A stretch of 64,000 bases of DNA. It comes from Corynebacterium testudinoris. GTDB taxonomy: Bacteria > Actinomycetota > Actinomycetes > Mycobacteriales > Mycobacteriaceae. The notes beneath the pieces were generated by a model, which was not told where the DNA came from, did no database searches, and saw nothing but the letters and a program-made list of their open reading frames with translations. Position 1 is the first letter of the stretch, and the number at the start of each line of letters is the position of its first letter. This document shows positions 28,501-36,325 of this stretch, piece by piece. Made by a program: the position numbers and the translations under genes. The stretch covers positions 2,232,001 through 2,296,000 of the forward strand of contig NZ_CP011545.1 of assembly GCF_001021045.1 (NCBI RefSeq). The letters run 5' to 3'.

Positions 28501-28695
28501 CGCGAAGCATCCGTTGTCATCCTCGTTCTTGGGGGCGACCCCAACAAACCCGGCGCTCCTGCCTACTGGGCCAGCACCCCCAACCTGGTCAATGTCGCAG
28601 CTAGCCGAGCGAAACGGCGGCTGTACGTTATCGGCGATCGCCGCTTCTGGAAGCAATATAACTACTTCCGCGATCTTTCCAATGCGCTTCGTTAG
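25501..28695 (+). CDS. Large SF1 helicase (UPF1/AAA_11-AAA_12 type) with coiled-coil insertion
   Basis: A 1064-residue protein. An N-terminal domain of about 300 residues (ILSFWWMLELFSPQQVP) of unknown role; Walker A GPPGTGKTT near 335; a long charged coiled coil, about 510-680, splitting the first RecA lobe; DEAG box near 794; GDPLQLEP near 818; TIHTAQGREASVV near 995; and NVAASRAKRRLYVIGD near 1030. All SF1 motifs look intact, and I see no nuclease signature (no PD-ExK or HKD). Such helicases are common in defence islands, and AbiE lies 1.5 kb upstream; a defence role is inference. An ATG at 25510 is an alternative start. Confidence 0.85.
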   Translation: MRGMEAVRDRRESLRILSFWWMLELFSPQQVPVVPREATQPADRQVIQWRPGNPLPWDTLPSARPLYGKQRVWQHTVFLGVYKLAATYEALEQFFGADPDAYDNRPNAESACAGIIVDNDGRLVTDSGILSSALWAAGRIRESGPNDSRWMDEFEDASKELMKSIDSLEGRRRQAGPDEPPPPLDSDSLVQLLELSHRAAGVNGFNDLADNRIVIQSVAVLPSRVDEEDTEGKGADFLNSFYLDDLATVRKHVALGNCGEGLTAYLTGDKVLPTSTRTDVIKQPDAVDAWTSIERLPKGRWPSNPQHSLALSQQFAVNRALNGLGRGAGLMGVNGPPGTGKTTMLRDILAGNVVERARRLAALEKPTDAFTKVTHRWNDRAGYPRKVRQLTPELTGFEMVVASANNAAVENVTTEIPEESAVDAPWRGHLDYFSEIATEVLRAGTSKTPSAWGLVAARLGKKSNRSAFLSSFWFDKKPSKNQEFDEDSVPRMQTRLKQWRDGDVAFTPWTDARQAFHIAEQRVDTLLRERAQAQHRLRRVRELPRRALELQSEVELVSKHLKKAQSNLSQCQTHHEEREAVRAQAAESHGRHLAAKPGALETIFSFGQAIRDWRSHHDELLLELVETENSQREAAAVVQETEERVRQLGNHLSSAQRELKSVQRNLAKLRAECAKDEERLGTAYPGPAWIGDERELHAPWLDEELNSARSDLFVAALQLHQDFLANAAREMLEGLRAASDVLSGNSPRDLEPGKIKAAWQHFFLVVPLISTTFASASRMFEGIGAEAIGWLLIDEAGQSSPQFAAGMIWRAQRTIAVGDPLQLEPVVTIPEKAQRHIAHSYGISTTWIPPRASVQTLADRVTPFGTFLDQGEEKSWVSAPLRVHRRCDDPMFSLCNQIAYNNLMVDGVYRDLASDQFDSPDKPVVAVSYWADEPASNPGSHYQPNQIRRLEKALGYLDSQGIPPSEIIVITPFRDVANKLQNLTRKYESLRAGTIHTAQGREASVVILVLGGDPNKPGAPAYWASTPNLVNVAASRAKRRLYVIGDRRFWKQYNYFRDLSNALR

Positions 28696-29045
28696 GCAAG
28701 CAATGGGTCAAGTCCCCGAGAGTGGTGTTTCTGCCTTTCGATAAAACAGGCAGGATGACGGTGCAAGGGCCGTCCCGACCCCTTGATGTGCGTCGACGTG
28801 CGTGCTCTCCTAAAAGCCACAGGTAGGCATCGTGGCGAAAGCAGGAAGGTCGTTGTCGAGCTTTTCGCGCCGGAAGAGTCCAGTCTCGGCAAAACGAGCC
28901 GGCGATCGAGCTCCACACTCCCGAGGTAGGTAGATACGAGGGGGACTCGTTGATGGCGGCGGATCAGTGTCAAACTCTCCGATATCCGTTCAACCCAAAC
29001 ATGGTGCGAGAGCGCATCGCGAGCAAGCAGATCCACTTTCAATCG
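28696..29045. other. Gap without a recognisable gene
   Basis: About 350 bases after the helicase. Short open frames exist on both strands but none has a ribosome site or a domain I know. Fragments that look protein-like switch frame (for example a 32-codon frame at about 28952-29050), which suggests decay of an older gene. Confidence 0.5.
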
Positions 29046-29199
29046 CTGTAAGCCTGAGTGTGTAGTCGTCGGTGCAGCAGCCTCAGTATTCACCTATGCA
29101 CGAGCTACATCGTTCCACCCCAATGCGGCAGAGCATCAAGTCGAACTACCCTCGCATACGCTCAAGGCTCTCGGCGCCGGCCTTGATCTCATCGACTGA
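29046..29199 (+). pseudogene. Possible decayed C-terminal gene fragment
   Basis: One plus-strand frame ending in TGA at 29197-29199 reads VFTYARATSFHPNAAEHQ and then a protein-like tail, LKALGAGLDLID. It has no start, and the upstream sequence is in other frames. The ending recalls DUF4279-type small proteins, but this is a weak impression. Confidence 0.25.
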
Positions 29200-29231
29200 C
29201 CACTCTCCGACTCCAAACCGAAGACAGGGTT

Positions 29232-29849
29232 TCATGGCTCCTTGACTCGCGGCAGCGCAGAAGCAAATGCCCGAAGCATCTCCAGATCGTATCGGTCTTC
29301 AGATTGGAGTGATTCAAGATCTTCCGCGCCGACGGGCAGAGGCCCCCGTCTAACGGTGCCAGGACGCAAGCGTTCCAATGTCTCGTACCACTCTTCAAGC
29401 GGCTCCCGTAGCCGAACGTGCAGTTCAAAGGAGCGCCGCGATCGAGTGAGGTCACCCTCCTTCCGCAAGCGAAGACTCTCCTCGTCCGGCACTGACAACA
29501 AAACCGTGTCCGCGAAACCGATCCGCTTCAAGCGCATCGCTTCACCGACTGCAGCAAATTCGCTGAGGAAACGGGAAACTGGCGCTGCGCCAACACGAGC
29601 CAAACACCACGAGTAGTGCAGCTTAAGAGGATCACTATCGCAGATCGCAAGTCCCGATCTTTGCTCGAGAGCAATAGCTTGTTCCCAACGATCTGCGTTG
29701 ACTTCTGTCCAGTACGTAGCTTGGACCACGGGGTCACTTCCATCCGGCTCAACACCGGTGGGTTGGTATTCTTCGACGTACTCCGGCGCTGCAGACCGGC
29801 ACCAGGTCGTCTTTCCTGCTGCGCTGGGACCTTCAACCGCTACGATCAC
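29232..29849 (-). CDS. Small P-loop ATPase/kinase-like protein
   Basis: A 205-residue protein with Walker A GPSAAGKTT right at the N-terminus (VIVAVEGPSAAGKTTWC) and a later CDSDPLKLHYSWCLA segment, as in small nucleoside-kinase-like or zeta-like P-loop proteins. Substrate unknown. Start uncertain: GTG at 29849 or TTG at 29852, neither with a good ribosome site. It stands alone in the accessory stretch. Confidence 0.6.
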   Translation of the reverse strand: MIVAVEGPSAAGKTTWCRSAAPEYVEEYQPTGVEPDGSDPVVQATYWTEVNADRWEQAIALEQRSGLAICDSDPLKLHYSWCLARVGAAPVSRFLSEFAAVGEAMRLKRIGFADTVLLSVPDEESLRLRKEGDLTRSRRSFELHVRLREPLEEWYETLERLRPGTVRRGPLPVGAEDLESLQSEDRYDLEMLRAFASALPRVKEP

Positions 29850-29966
29850 CAAACAATTGTAAGTCCCGCTTGCCCGTTGCCATCTTTTAGTAGGACGCTC
29901 TCGGGGATGATTCGTGCTCTCGAAGTACGTTTTCCCCGATTCGATGTGGTCCTCATACCGTCCGGC

Positions 29967-30848
29967 TTATGGAGCCAGAGGCAGCGGGAGGCTTTTGAGA
30001 AACGCCTGTGCCGCCGGCGTCGGGTTGAAATTACTCCACGCTAGGTACTCGACTCGGGTTGGCCCTGACTCGACCGGAATTACTCGAAGATCGCGACTAT
30101 CAGCCGGAATAAGAGTCGGCGACAGCAACGCAATGACGAGACCTTGACGGATCAAATTGAGGATCAGTTCGGTGCTCATCGCCTCGAATGTGACCTCACG
30201 AGAAACGCCCACAGCTTGGAACGCGAGATCGGAGGGTATGCGACCAGGTGTCCCCGCCGGAAAATCTACAAAAGCTTCATTTGTGAGGTCCGCCAGCTGG
30301 AACTCGTGCCGCTTTGCTAGCGGATGTTCGGCCGACACGACGGCGGCGAGCCGGTCCCTAGCAAGCACGTGTGTGTTCACTCCTGTAGGTGGCGTGCTGT
30401 CCGGAAGCCCGAGGACTGCCACATCCATGCTGCCCGCCTTGATCGCAGCGATGAATTCGTCGCTTCCCCCACTGTGAAGCTTGATTCGGACTGCAGGATG
30501 AGTGCGGTGGAATGTGCCAAGGGCGGCGGGAATATCGATCGTGGTGACGGTAGGGATTACACCAACAGTTAGCGTGCCGCGAATTTCTCCGTTCGCCGCC
30601 GCTGCAGCCGAGACAGCGCGATCGGCAGCATCCAGGCTCGCCCGCGCCTGCACTAGGAACGCTTCACCGGCCGCAGTGAGCTCTACCCGACGGCTACTTC
30701 GCGCAAATAGCTTGACTCCGAGTTCGCGTTCGAGTGCTTTGATCTGGTGACTGAGCGCTGATTGCACTACGAAACATCGCTCAGCTGCTCGGGTGAAATT
30801 CTGCTCCTCCGCGATAGCGGCGACATACCGCATTTGTTGCAACTCCAT
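29967..30848 (-). CDS. LysR-family regulator
   Basis: A 293-residue regulator. HTH at the N-terminus (FTRAAERCFVVQSALSHQIKALERELGVKLF) and a substrate-binding domain (LTVGVIPTVTTIDIPAALGTFH). Divergent from the EamA transporter, which it probably controls together with the downstream NmrA-like gene. The ATG at 30848 is preferred to the TTG just before it. Confidence 0.92.
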   Translation of the reverse strand: MELQQMRYVAAIAEEQNFTRAAERCFVVQSALSHQIKALERELGVKLFARSSRRVELTAAGEAFLVQARASLDAADRAVSAAAAANGEIRGTLTVGVIPTVTTIDIPAALGTFHRTHPAVRIKLHSGGSDEFIAAIKAGSMDVAVLGLPDSTPPTGVNTHVLARDRLAAVVSAEHPLAKRHEFQLADLTNEAFVDFPAGTPGRIPSDLAFQAVGVSREVTFEAMSTELILNLIRQGLVIALLSPTLIPADSRDLRVIPVESGPTRVEYLAWSNFNPTPAAQAFLKSLPLPLAP

Positions 30849-30926
30849 CAATCTATGATCTCAGTTCATGCTTGATATGACAATAATCTGTTGGACTCAT
30901 TGAAAGAATGGTTCGACCATAGTTGT

Positions 30927-31853
30927 ATGACCAACAAGATTCCTGCTCCGGTGCCTCCGGGCGTACTGACTGATGCCTCCAGTCCAGCGAGCTGGACAGT
31001 GCTGACAGCATTCGCTCCGATGGTGTGGGGCACGACCTATATCGTCACCACGCACATGCTTCCGGAGGGCCACCCCCTTTTCGCAGCGATGATGCGCTCG
31101 CTCCCAGCCGGGCTGATAGCACTTCTGCTTGCACGGCAGCTGCCGCAAGGTTCTTGGTGGTGGAAGAGCCTCGTGCTCGGCACGCTGAACATGGGTGCCT
31201 TCTTTCCGCTGCTCTTCATGGCTGCTCAGGAACTCCCCGGCGGCGTCGCAGCCACACTCGGAGCGTCACAGCCGATCGTGATCGCGTTCCTGGCCGTCGC
31301 AATCCTGCAAGAGAAACTATCGGTCTGGCGCGTCTTTTGGGGCGTGCTCGGCATGATCGGCGTCGCTCTCGTGGTCATCGGGCCGGACGCAGCAATGTCT
31401 TTGATGGGAATCCTTGCTGGTCTCGGCGGAGCAGCATCGATGGGCATCGGCGTCGTTCTCACCAAAAAATGGGGGCGCCCCGAGGGGATCTCTCCGATAG
31501 GCCTCGCGGGATGGCAACTCACTGCCGCTGGCCTCGTTCTCCTGTTGCCTTCTCTGCTTATCGACGGCGTTCCGCCCACTATCGATGGCATCGCCTGGCT
31601 CGGCTACGCCTGGCTTGGCATCGTCGGGACGCTCGTCGCCTACACCATCTGGTTCGCCGGTATCCGCCGCCTCCCCGTGACGGCGACGGCACTGCTAGGC
31701 CTGTTGTCTCCGCTCATCGCCGCAATCCTCGGTGCTGTGATCGCAAGCGAGGCCCTGACTCTCACCCAACTGCTTGGATTTGCGCTCGCTCTCATCGCGA
31801 TGGTCGCTGGCCAACTTCCTTCCCCGAAACAGAAGGTACAAATCTCCTCATGA
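30927..31853 (+). CDS. EamA-family (DMT) transporter
   Basis: A 308-residue membrane protein with ten hydrophobic segments in two EamA halves (MVWGTTYIVTTHML; GVLGMIGVALVVIGPDA; TALLGLLSPLIAAILGAVI). Probably an exporter of a small metabolite. It overlaps the next gene by ATGA and is divergent from LysR. Confidence 0.9.
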   Translation: MTNKIPAPVPPGVLTDASSPASWTVLTAFAPMVWGTTYIVTTHMLPEGHPLFAAMMRSLPAGLIALLLARQLPQGSWWWKSLVLGTLNMGAFFPLLFMAAQELPGGVAATLGASQPIVIAFLAVAILQEKLSVWRVFWGVLGMIGVALVVIGPDAAMSLMGILAGLGGAASMGIGVVLTKKWGRPEGISPIGLAGWQLTAAGLVLLLPSLLIDGVPPTIDGIAWLGYAWLGIVGTLVAYTIWFAGIRRLPVTATALLGLLSPLIAAILGAVIASEALTLTQLLGFALALIAMVAGQLPSPKQKVQISS

Positions 31854-32500
31854 AAATCGCCGTTTTCGGTGCTACCGGCATGGCCGGCAGCGCCATCGTC
31901 TCAGAAGCCCTCACCCGAGGACATGCAGTCGTCGCGGCCTCGCGCCGCGCTGGTACCACCATCCGCGAAGATAGCCGGCTTGCAGTCCAAGCGGTCGATG
32001 TCGCCGACACTGAGGCTGTGGCTCCGGTGTTGGCCGATATCGACGCCGCCGTGCTCACCATCCGTCTCGCTCCAGGAGAAATGGAACAGCTCGCGTCCTT
32101 GACGAGCGGTTTCCTCGACGCAGCGGCTCGTCAGGGTACGCGCGTGCTCATTGTCGGCGGTTCCGCACCGCTACGCTCTCCGAACTATTCAGACCGGCTG
32201 CTGATCGATGACCCTGACTACGTCCCCAAGGAATGGAAATCCATCGCACAGGCAAGCCTGAGTCAGTTCCACGCCTGCCAGGAGCACCCGTACACCGGCT
32301 GGGTATATCTCAGCCCGCCTGCCATCTTCGAAGCGGGGATACGAACAGGCAGCTATCAACGCGGTACCACCACACTAGTGACCGACATGAATGGAGCCTC
32401 GCGCATTACCGCTCCGGACTTCGCAATCGCTGTCATTGATGAGCTCGAACAACCCACTAGTGACCCGCACTTCACAGTCGCTTACGGAGTCGTCCCCTAA
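31850..32500 (+). CDS. NAD(P)-binding NmrA-like protein
   Basis: A 216-residue Rossmann-fold protein opening MKIAVFGATGMAGSAIVSEALTRGH, similar to NAD(P)H-binding proteins of the NmrA/YwnB class. No SDR catalytic YxxxK is evident in the usual place. Translationally coupled to the EamA transporter. Role unknown. Confidence 0.85.
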   Translation: MKIAVFGATGMAGSAIVSEALTRGHAVVAASRRAGTTIREDSRLAVQAVDVADTEAVAPVLADIDAAVLTIRLAPGEMEQLASLTSGFLDAAARQGTRVLIVGGSAPLRSPNYSDRLLIDDPDYVPKEWKSIAQASLSQFHACQEHPYTGWVYLSPPAIFEAGIRTGSYQRGTTTLVTDMNGASRITAPDFAIAVIDELEQPTSDPHFTVAYGVVP

Positions 32501-32809
32501 CTCAGTGGTCGACACGCTGAAACCAGCACCTTCACCACGGGGATCAGGCTGGAACTCGGGCAACGTCCAACACATTTTGACCCTACGAGCACTCCGACTG
32601 CCCGTGCGAGGAACTCCAAAACCCGCACTTGCTAACAACTCCGGGGTCAATCTCCCTTCCAAACCCAACAAGTTGTTAGGAAGTGCGGGTTTTGCCGCCT
32701 CGCTCGGCGGGAAAAGAAAAACGGCGATCCAGCTCAATGAACCGTTCGCCGCGCTAAAACCAAAACCCGAAAATCCCAGGTCAGGTGCCAAAAGAAAGTA
32801 GAGAAAAAG
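32501..32809. other. Intergenic gap with repeat element
   Basis: About 310 bases between the convergent NmrA-like and tRNA-Ala genes. It holds the hairpin repeat copy B (32618-32693); nothing else is recognised, apart from short stretches (GGATCAGG, ATCCCAGGTC) resembling the 104-bp repeat family. Confidence 0.6.
32618..32693. repeat. 75-bp intergenic hairpin repeat, copy B
   Basis: Arms 32618-32640 and 32671-32693 pair over 22 of 23 positions; the loop keeps CTCCGGGGTCAATC and CCCTTCCAAACC. Same element as 3026-3100. Here it lies between convergent transcripts. Confidence 0.85.
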
Positions 32810-32882
32810 TGGAGCTAATGGGATTCGAACCCATGACCCCCACACTGCCAGTGTGGTGCGCTACCAGCTGCGCCATAGCCCC
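32810..32882 (-). tRNA. tRNA-Ala (GGC), copy 1
   Basis: Cloverleaf on the minus strand: acceptor GGGGCTA/TAGCTCC, anticodon loop CTGGCAG with anticodon GGC, T-arm GGTTCGAATCC. CCA is not encoded. Confidence 0.95.
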
Positions 32883-32917
32883 TTTAGTTGTTTTTCAGCT
32901 TCCCTTGCGGGAAACAG

Positions 32918-32990
32918 TGGAGCTAATGGGATTCGAACCCATGACCCCCACACTGCCAGTGTGGTGCGCTACCAGCTGCGCCATAGCCCC
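32918..32990 (-). tRNA. tRNA-Ala (GGC), copy 2
   Basis: Identical in all 73 bases to the copy at 32810-32882; 35 bases separate them. Upstream copy of a likely two-gene transcript. Confidence 0.95.
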
Positions 32991-33084
32991 TTGCTTTCAA
33001 CTCATGTAAATCTACACTCCTGGCGGTGGTGCGAACAAATCCACAGGTCACCAGGCAACACCCAAGGGACGAAGCAAGAAGCGG

Positions 33085-33121
33085 CCCGGCCCCTCCCCCA
33101 GCTCAAGGGGGAGGGGCCGGA
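33085..33121 (-). terminator. Intrinsic terminator after the DsbA-like gene
   Basis: A 14-bp GC stem (CCGGCCCCTCCCCC and complement) with a short loop, 23 bases past the stop of the gene at 33144. The T-rich tail on the minus strand is weak (CTTCTTGCTTC). Confidence 0.6.
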
Positions 33122-33143
33122 CCACAACGCCAATCAATAGTGA

Positions 33144-33872
33144 CTACTTCACCACTGCGTTGATCCACTGGCTGATGTCGGCGACGTCGACATCCTTGCC
33201 GTTTTGGAGCACGCGCGGGGAGGAGACCTGGCCAGTCTCGGAGTTGAGCTTGTCGGCATTGGCGGTGGTCACGCTGACGGCTTCGTCGTGGTAGTCACCG
33301 TTGCGGATGGCCTTGGCTACGTCGTCGTTGGCGCCGAGGGCGACGGCGGCATCGGCGAAGTCGTCGTTGCTCCACTTGTTGAAGATCTCTTCCTGGTCTT
33401 CGAGGAGGGCGGCGCGGTAGTTCCAGTAGAGCTCGGTGTCGCCGGAGTTCACGATGGCGAGGATGGCGGCGGCGGCGCGGGTGGAGTGGCCGTCGGGGTT
33501 GCCGCGGTCAAGGAAGTTGAGGGTGCGGACGTTGACCACGAGCTTGCCTTCGTCGAGGGCTTCCTTCATCTGCTCGTCGGTGTTCTTGGCCAGTTGGGCG
33601 CAGTAGGAGCAGGAGAAGTCCTCGTAGAGGTCGACGGCTGGGGCGTCGGCTGCGGCGTTGGCGGACTTGAGGGTCACGGCGTTGTCGCCGAGGTTGGACG
33701 CGAAGTCGACGGCAACGGTCTCGCGGTCGGCGAGGTGCTCGGTCTTCTTTCCCTGGCCGGAGATAACGATGTAGCCGATCACGACGGCGGCGATGAGGAT
33801 GACGGCGAGGATGGCCCAGAGGAAGCCGGAGCCGCCCTTGGCGTTGGGGTTGGTGACCTTTTTGGTGCTCAC
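33144..33872 (-). CDS. Membrane-anchored DsbA-like thiol oxidoreductase
   Basis: A 242-residue protein: one N-terminal membrane helix (residues 17-38), then an extracytoplasmic thioredoxin fold with C88-S-Y-C91 and the cis-proline loop VSSPRVLQNG. Helical insertion between them as in DsbA. It should oxidise or reduce exported proteins. Downstream of the MauE-like gene at 33903; the membrane partner is likely to recycle its cysteines. Confidence 0.9.
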   Translation of the reverse strand: MSTKKVTNPNAKGGSGFLWAILAVILIAAVVIGYIVISGQGKKTEHLADRETVAVDFASNLGDNAVTLKSANAAADAPAVDLYEDFSCSYCAQLAKNTDEQMKEALDEGKLVVNVRTLNFLDRGNPDGHSTRAAAAILAIVNSGDTELYWNYRAALLEDQEEIFNKWSNDDFADAAVALGANDDVAKAIRNGDYHDEAVSVTTANADKLNSETGQVSSPRVLQNGKDVDVADISQWINAVVK

Positions 33873-33902
33873 TGTAATTTTGTACCTTGCTCTAGTTGGG
33901 GA

Positions 33903-34403
33903 TCAGGGGTAGATCGCAAACTTCTTGAAGGGACGGTAAATCGTCCACACGCTGAGTGCCAAGAAGCCGATGTCGCGCAGGATGGTCATGAGGTAGTCCA
34001 TGGCCTGTTTGTCCACGTTGGGCTCAATGTTGAAGCAACCGCAGTCGATGACGAGGCCGCCGATCCACGCCCAAGCAATGCCGATGATGAACAGCACCAG
34101 TACCACGGAGGCGACCTTGCTGGCTGGGCGCAGGAACAGCCCGAGGAGGAGCATCACGCCGCCGGCTATTTCAAGTGGGCCGATGATGCGAGCCAGCAAG
34201 TCGGAGAACTGGGGAGTGAAGATTTCGTAGGCGGTGATCGCCTGCGTCATGTTCATGTGGTCGTTCAGTTTGGGAATGCCCGCTGAGATCCAGGTGTAGG
34301 CCATGAAGAAGCGCGCGAAGGCACTGACGGCGTCGAGAAGCACCGAGCGGGTAAACCACGAACGTGCACCGGTTGGTGCATCGGTCTGTTCAATAGTGGA
34401 CAC
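33903..34403 (-). CDS. MauE/DoxX-like membrane protein
   Basis: A 166-residue protein with four membrane segments and a cysteine pair at the membrane face (IDCGCFNIEPN), as in MauE-type and methylamine-utilisation-like proteins. Thirty bases upstream of the DsbA-like gene, so the pair may form a disulfide relay. Function inferred from the pairing. Confidence 0.85.
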   Translation of the reverse strand: MSTIEQTDAPTGARSWFTRSVLLDAVSAFARFFMAYTWISAGIPKLNDHMNMTQAITAYEIFTPQFSDLLARIIGPLEIAGGVMLLLGLFLRPASKVASVVLVLFIIGIAWAWIGGLVIDCGCFNIEPNVDKQAMDYLMTILRDIGFLALSVWTIYRPFKKFAIYP

Positions 34404-34478
34404 GCCAACAGACTTTAGCCCACGGAGCCGATGGGGGCCTACATGAATTCACCCACATCAGCACGTCACAGGCATCGG

Positions 34479-36140
34479 TCAGGCATTTTTGAGGACATCG
34501 CTAACTAATGCCTCCGCCTCCTGTTGTACTTCTCGGAGGTGTTCTTCCCCTCGGAAGGACTCGGCGTAAATTTTGTATTTGTCTTCAGTTCCCGAAGGTC
34601 GGGCCGCAAACCAGGCGCTTTCGGTGGTGACTTTGAGGCCGCCGATGGGGGCGCCGTTGCCGGGGGCGTTGGTGAGCTTGGCGGTGATGGCTTCGCCGGC
34701 GAGTGTGTCAGCTGTCACTTGTTCCGGGGAGAGGTTTTTCAGCACAGCTTTTTGCTCGCGGTTGGCCTCCGCATCGGTGCGCGCGTAGAAGGGCGCACCA
34801 TATTCGGCGGCGAGTTCGGCGTAGCGCTGGGAGGGCGTCTTGCCGGTGACGGCGGTGATCTCGGCAGCCAGCAGGTCCATTATCAAACCGTCCTTGTCAG
34901 TGGACCAGACGGTGCCGTTGTGGCGGAGGAAGGAGGCGCCGGCGGATTCTTCGCCGCCGAAACCAATGGTGCCGTCGATCAGGCCGGGGACGAACCACTT
35001 GAAGCCGACGGGGACTTCGACCAGCCGTCGGCCCAGGTTGCCCACCACCCGGTCGATCATGGAGGAGGAGACGAGGGTCTTGCCCACGGCGGTATCCGGC
35101 GACCAGCCGGGGCGGTTGCCAAAGAGGTACTCGATGGCCACGGCGAGGTAGTGGTTCGGGTTCATCAGCCCGGCGTCGGGGGTGACGATGCCGTGGCGGT
35201 CGGCGTCGGCGTCGTTGCCGGTGGCGATGTCGAATTTGTCGCGGTTGTGCACGAGCGAGGCCATGGAGTCCGGAGAGGAGCAGTCCATGCGGATCTTGCC
35301 GTCGGTATCTAAGGTCATGAAACGCCAGGTGGCGTCGACGAGGGGGTTGACCACAGTGAGGTTGAGGCCATGGGCATCAGCGATCGCACCCCAGTAGTCG
35401 ACGGAGGCCCCGCCCATGGGGTCGGCGCCGATGGACAGGCCGGAGCCGCGAATAGCGTCGATATTGACCACGTTGGGCAGGTCGGCGATGTAGGTGTCCT
35501 GGTAGTTGTAGCGCTCCGCGCGGGGGTCGAGCACGCCCGCCACTGCCACCCGAGATACTCCGTCGAGCCCGGCGCGGAGGTAGTCGTTGGCGCGGGCGGC
35601 AATCCAATCGGTGGCGTCGGTGTCGGCCGGGCCGCCGGAGGGCGGGTTGTACTTGAAGCCGCCATCGCGGGGCGGGTTGTGGGAGGGGGTGATGACGACG
35701 CCGTCGGCCCGCAGTGGATCGGTGCCAGTGACGCCACCGGCGAGGCCCGCATTGTGGGCGAGGATGGCGTGGGAGACGGCTGGTGTGGGGGTGTAGCGCC
35801 CACGATCGTCGACAAGCACGGTGATGTTGTTGCCCAGCAACACCTCCAAGGCGGAGATCATCGCGGGTTCGGAGAGGGCGTGGGGGTCGCGGCCGATGAA
35901 GACGGGGCCGCCAATGGAGTTGGCGCGCCGGTAATCGACGATCGCCTGGGTCGTGGCCAGGATGTGATTCTCGTTGAAGGCCGTGTCCAGGGAGGAACCG
36001 CGGTGCCCGGAGGTGCCAAAGGCGACCTGCTGGTCGGGGTTTTCAACGTCGGGGATGCGGGTGTAATAGGCCGTGACCACCTCGGCGATGTCGATGAGGT
36101 CCTCGGGGCGGGCTAGCTGGCCCGCGCGCTCGTGTGCCAT
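34479..36140 (-). CDS. pgm: Phosphoglucomutase (alpha-D-glucose phosphate-specific)
   Basis: A 553-residue enzyme converting glucose 1-phosphate and glucose 6-phosphate. TSGHRGSS at 43-50, the phosphoserine loop [11 protein letters not shown] near 148, metal loop NDADADRHG and C-terminal [16 protein letters not shown] lies before the ATG at 36140; the frame to 36182 is not used. Feeds glycogen, trehalose and cell-wall sugars. Divergent from the AGCS symporter. Confidence 0.96.
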   Translation of the reverse strand: MAHERAGQLARPEDLIDIAEVVTAYYTRIPDVENPDQQVAFGTSGHRGSSLDTAFNENHILATTQAIVDYRRANSIGGPVFIGRDPHALSEPAMISALEVLLGNNITVLVDDRGRYTPTPAVSHAILAHNAGLAGGVTGTDPLRADGVVITPSHNPPRDGGFKYNPPSGGPADTDATDWIAARANDYLRAGLDGVSRVAVAGVLDPRAERYNYQDTYIADLPNVVNIDAIRGSGLSIGADPMGGASVDYWGAIADAHGLNLTVVNPLVDATWRFMTLDTDGKIRMDCSSPDSMASLVHNRDKFDIATGNDADADRHGIVTPDAGLMNPNHYLAVAIEYLFGNRPGWSPDTAVGKTLVSSSMIDRVVGNLGRRLVEVPVGFKWFVPGLIDGTIGFGGEESAGASFLRHNGTVWSTDKDGLIMDLLAAEITAVTGKTPSQRYAELAAEYGAPFYARTDAEANREQKAVLKNLSPEQVTADTLAGEAITAKLTNAPGNGAPIGGLKVTTESAWFAARPSGTEDKYKIYAESFRGEEHLREVQQEAEALVSDVLKNA

Positions 36141-36325
36141 CTTGGGTGCTCCTTCATGGATGAGGCAGGGATTAACCCACATTGTCGTCCGCCGGTCTCG
36201 CTCGCGCAGGGACGGATCAGTAAGCGGCGACGGATCACCCCCGCCAGGGGGCAGGGAGTGAGTACTTTGGATTGGATTATCACAATTATATGGTGATCCA
36301 GCTCACCCGGCGGTACTTTCTATCC

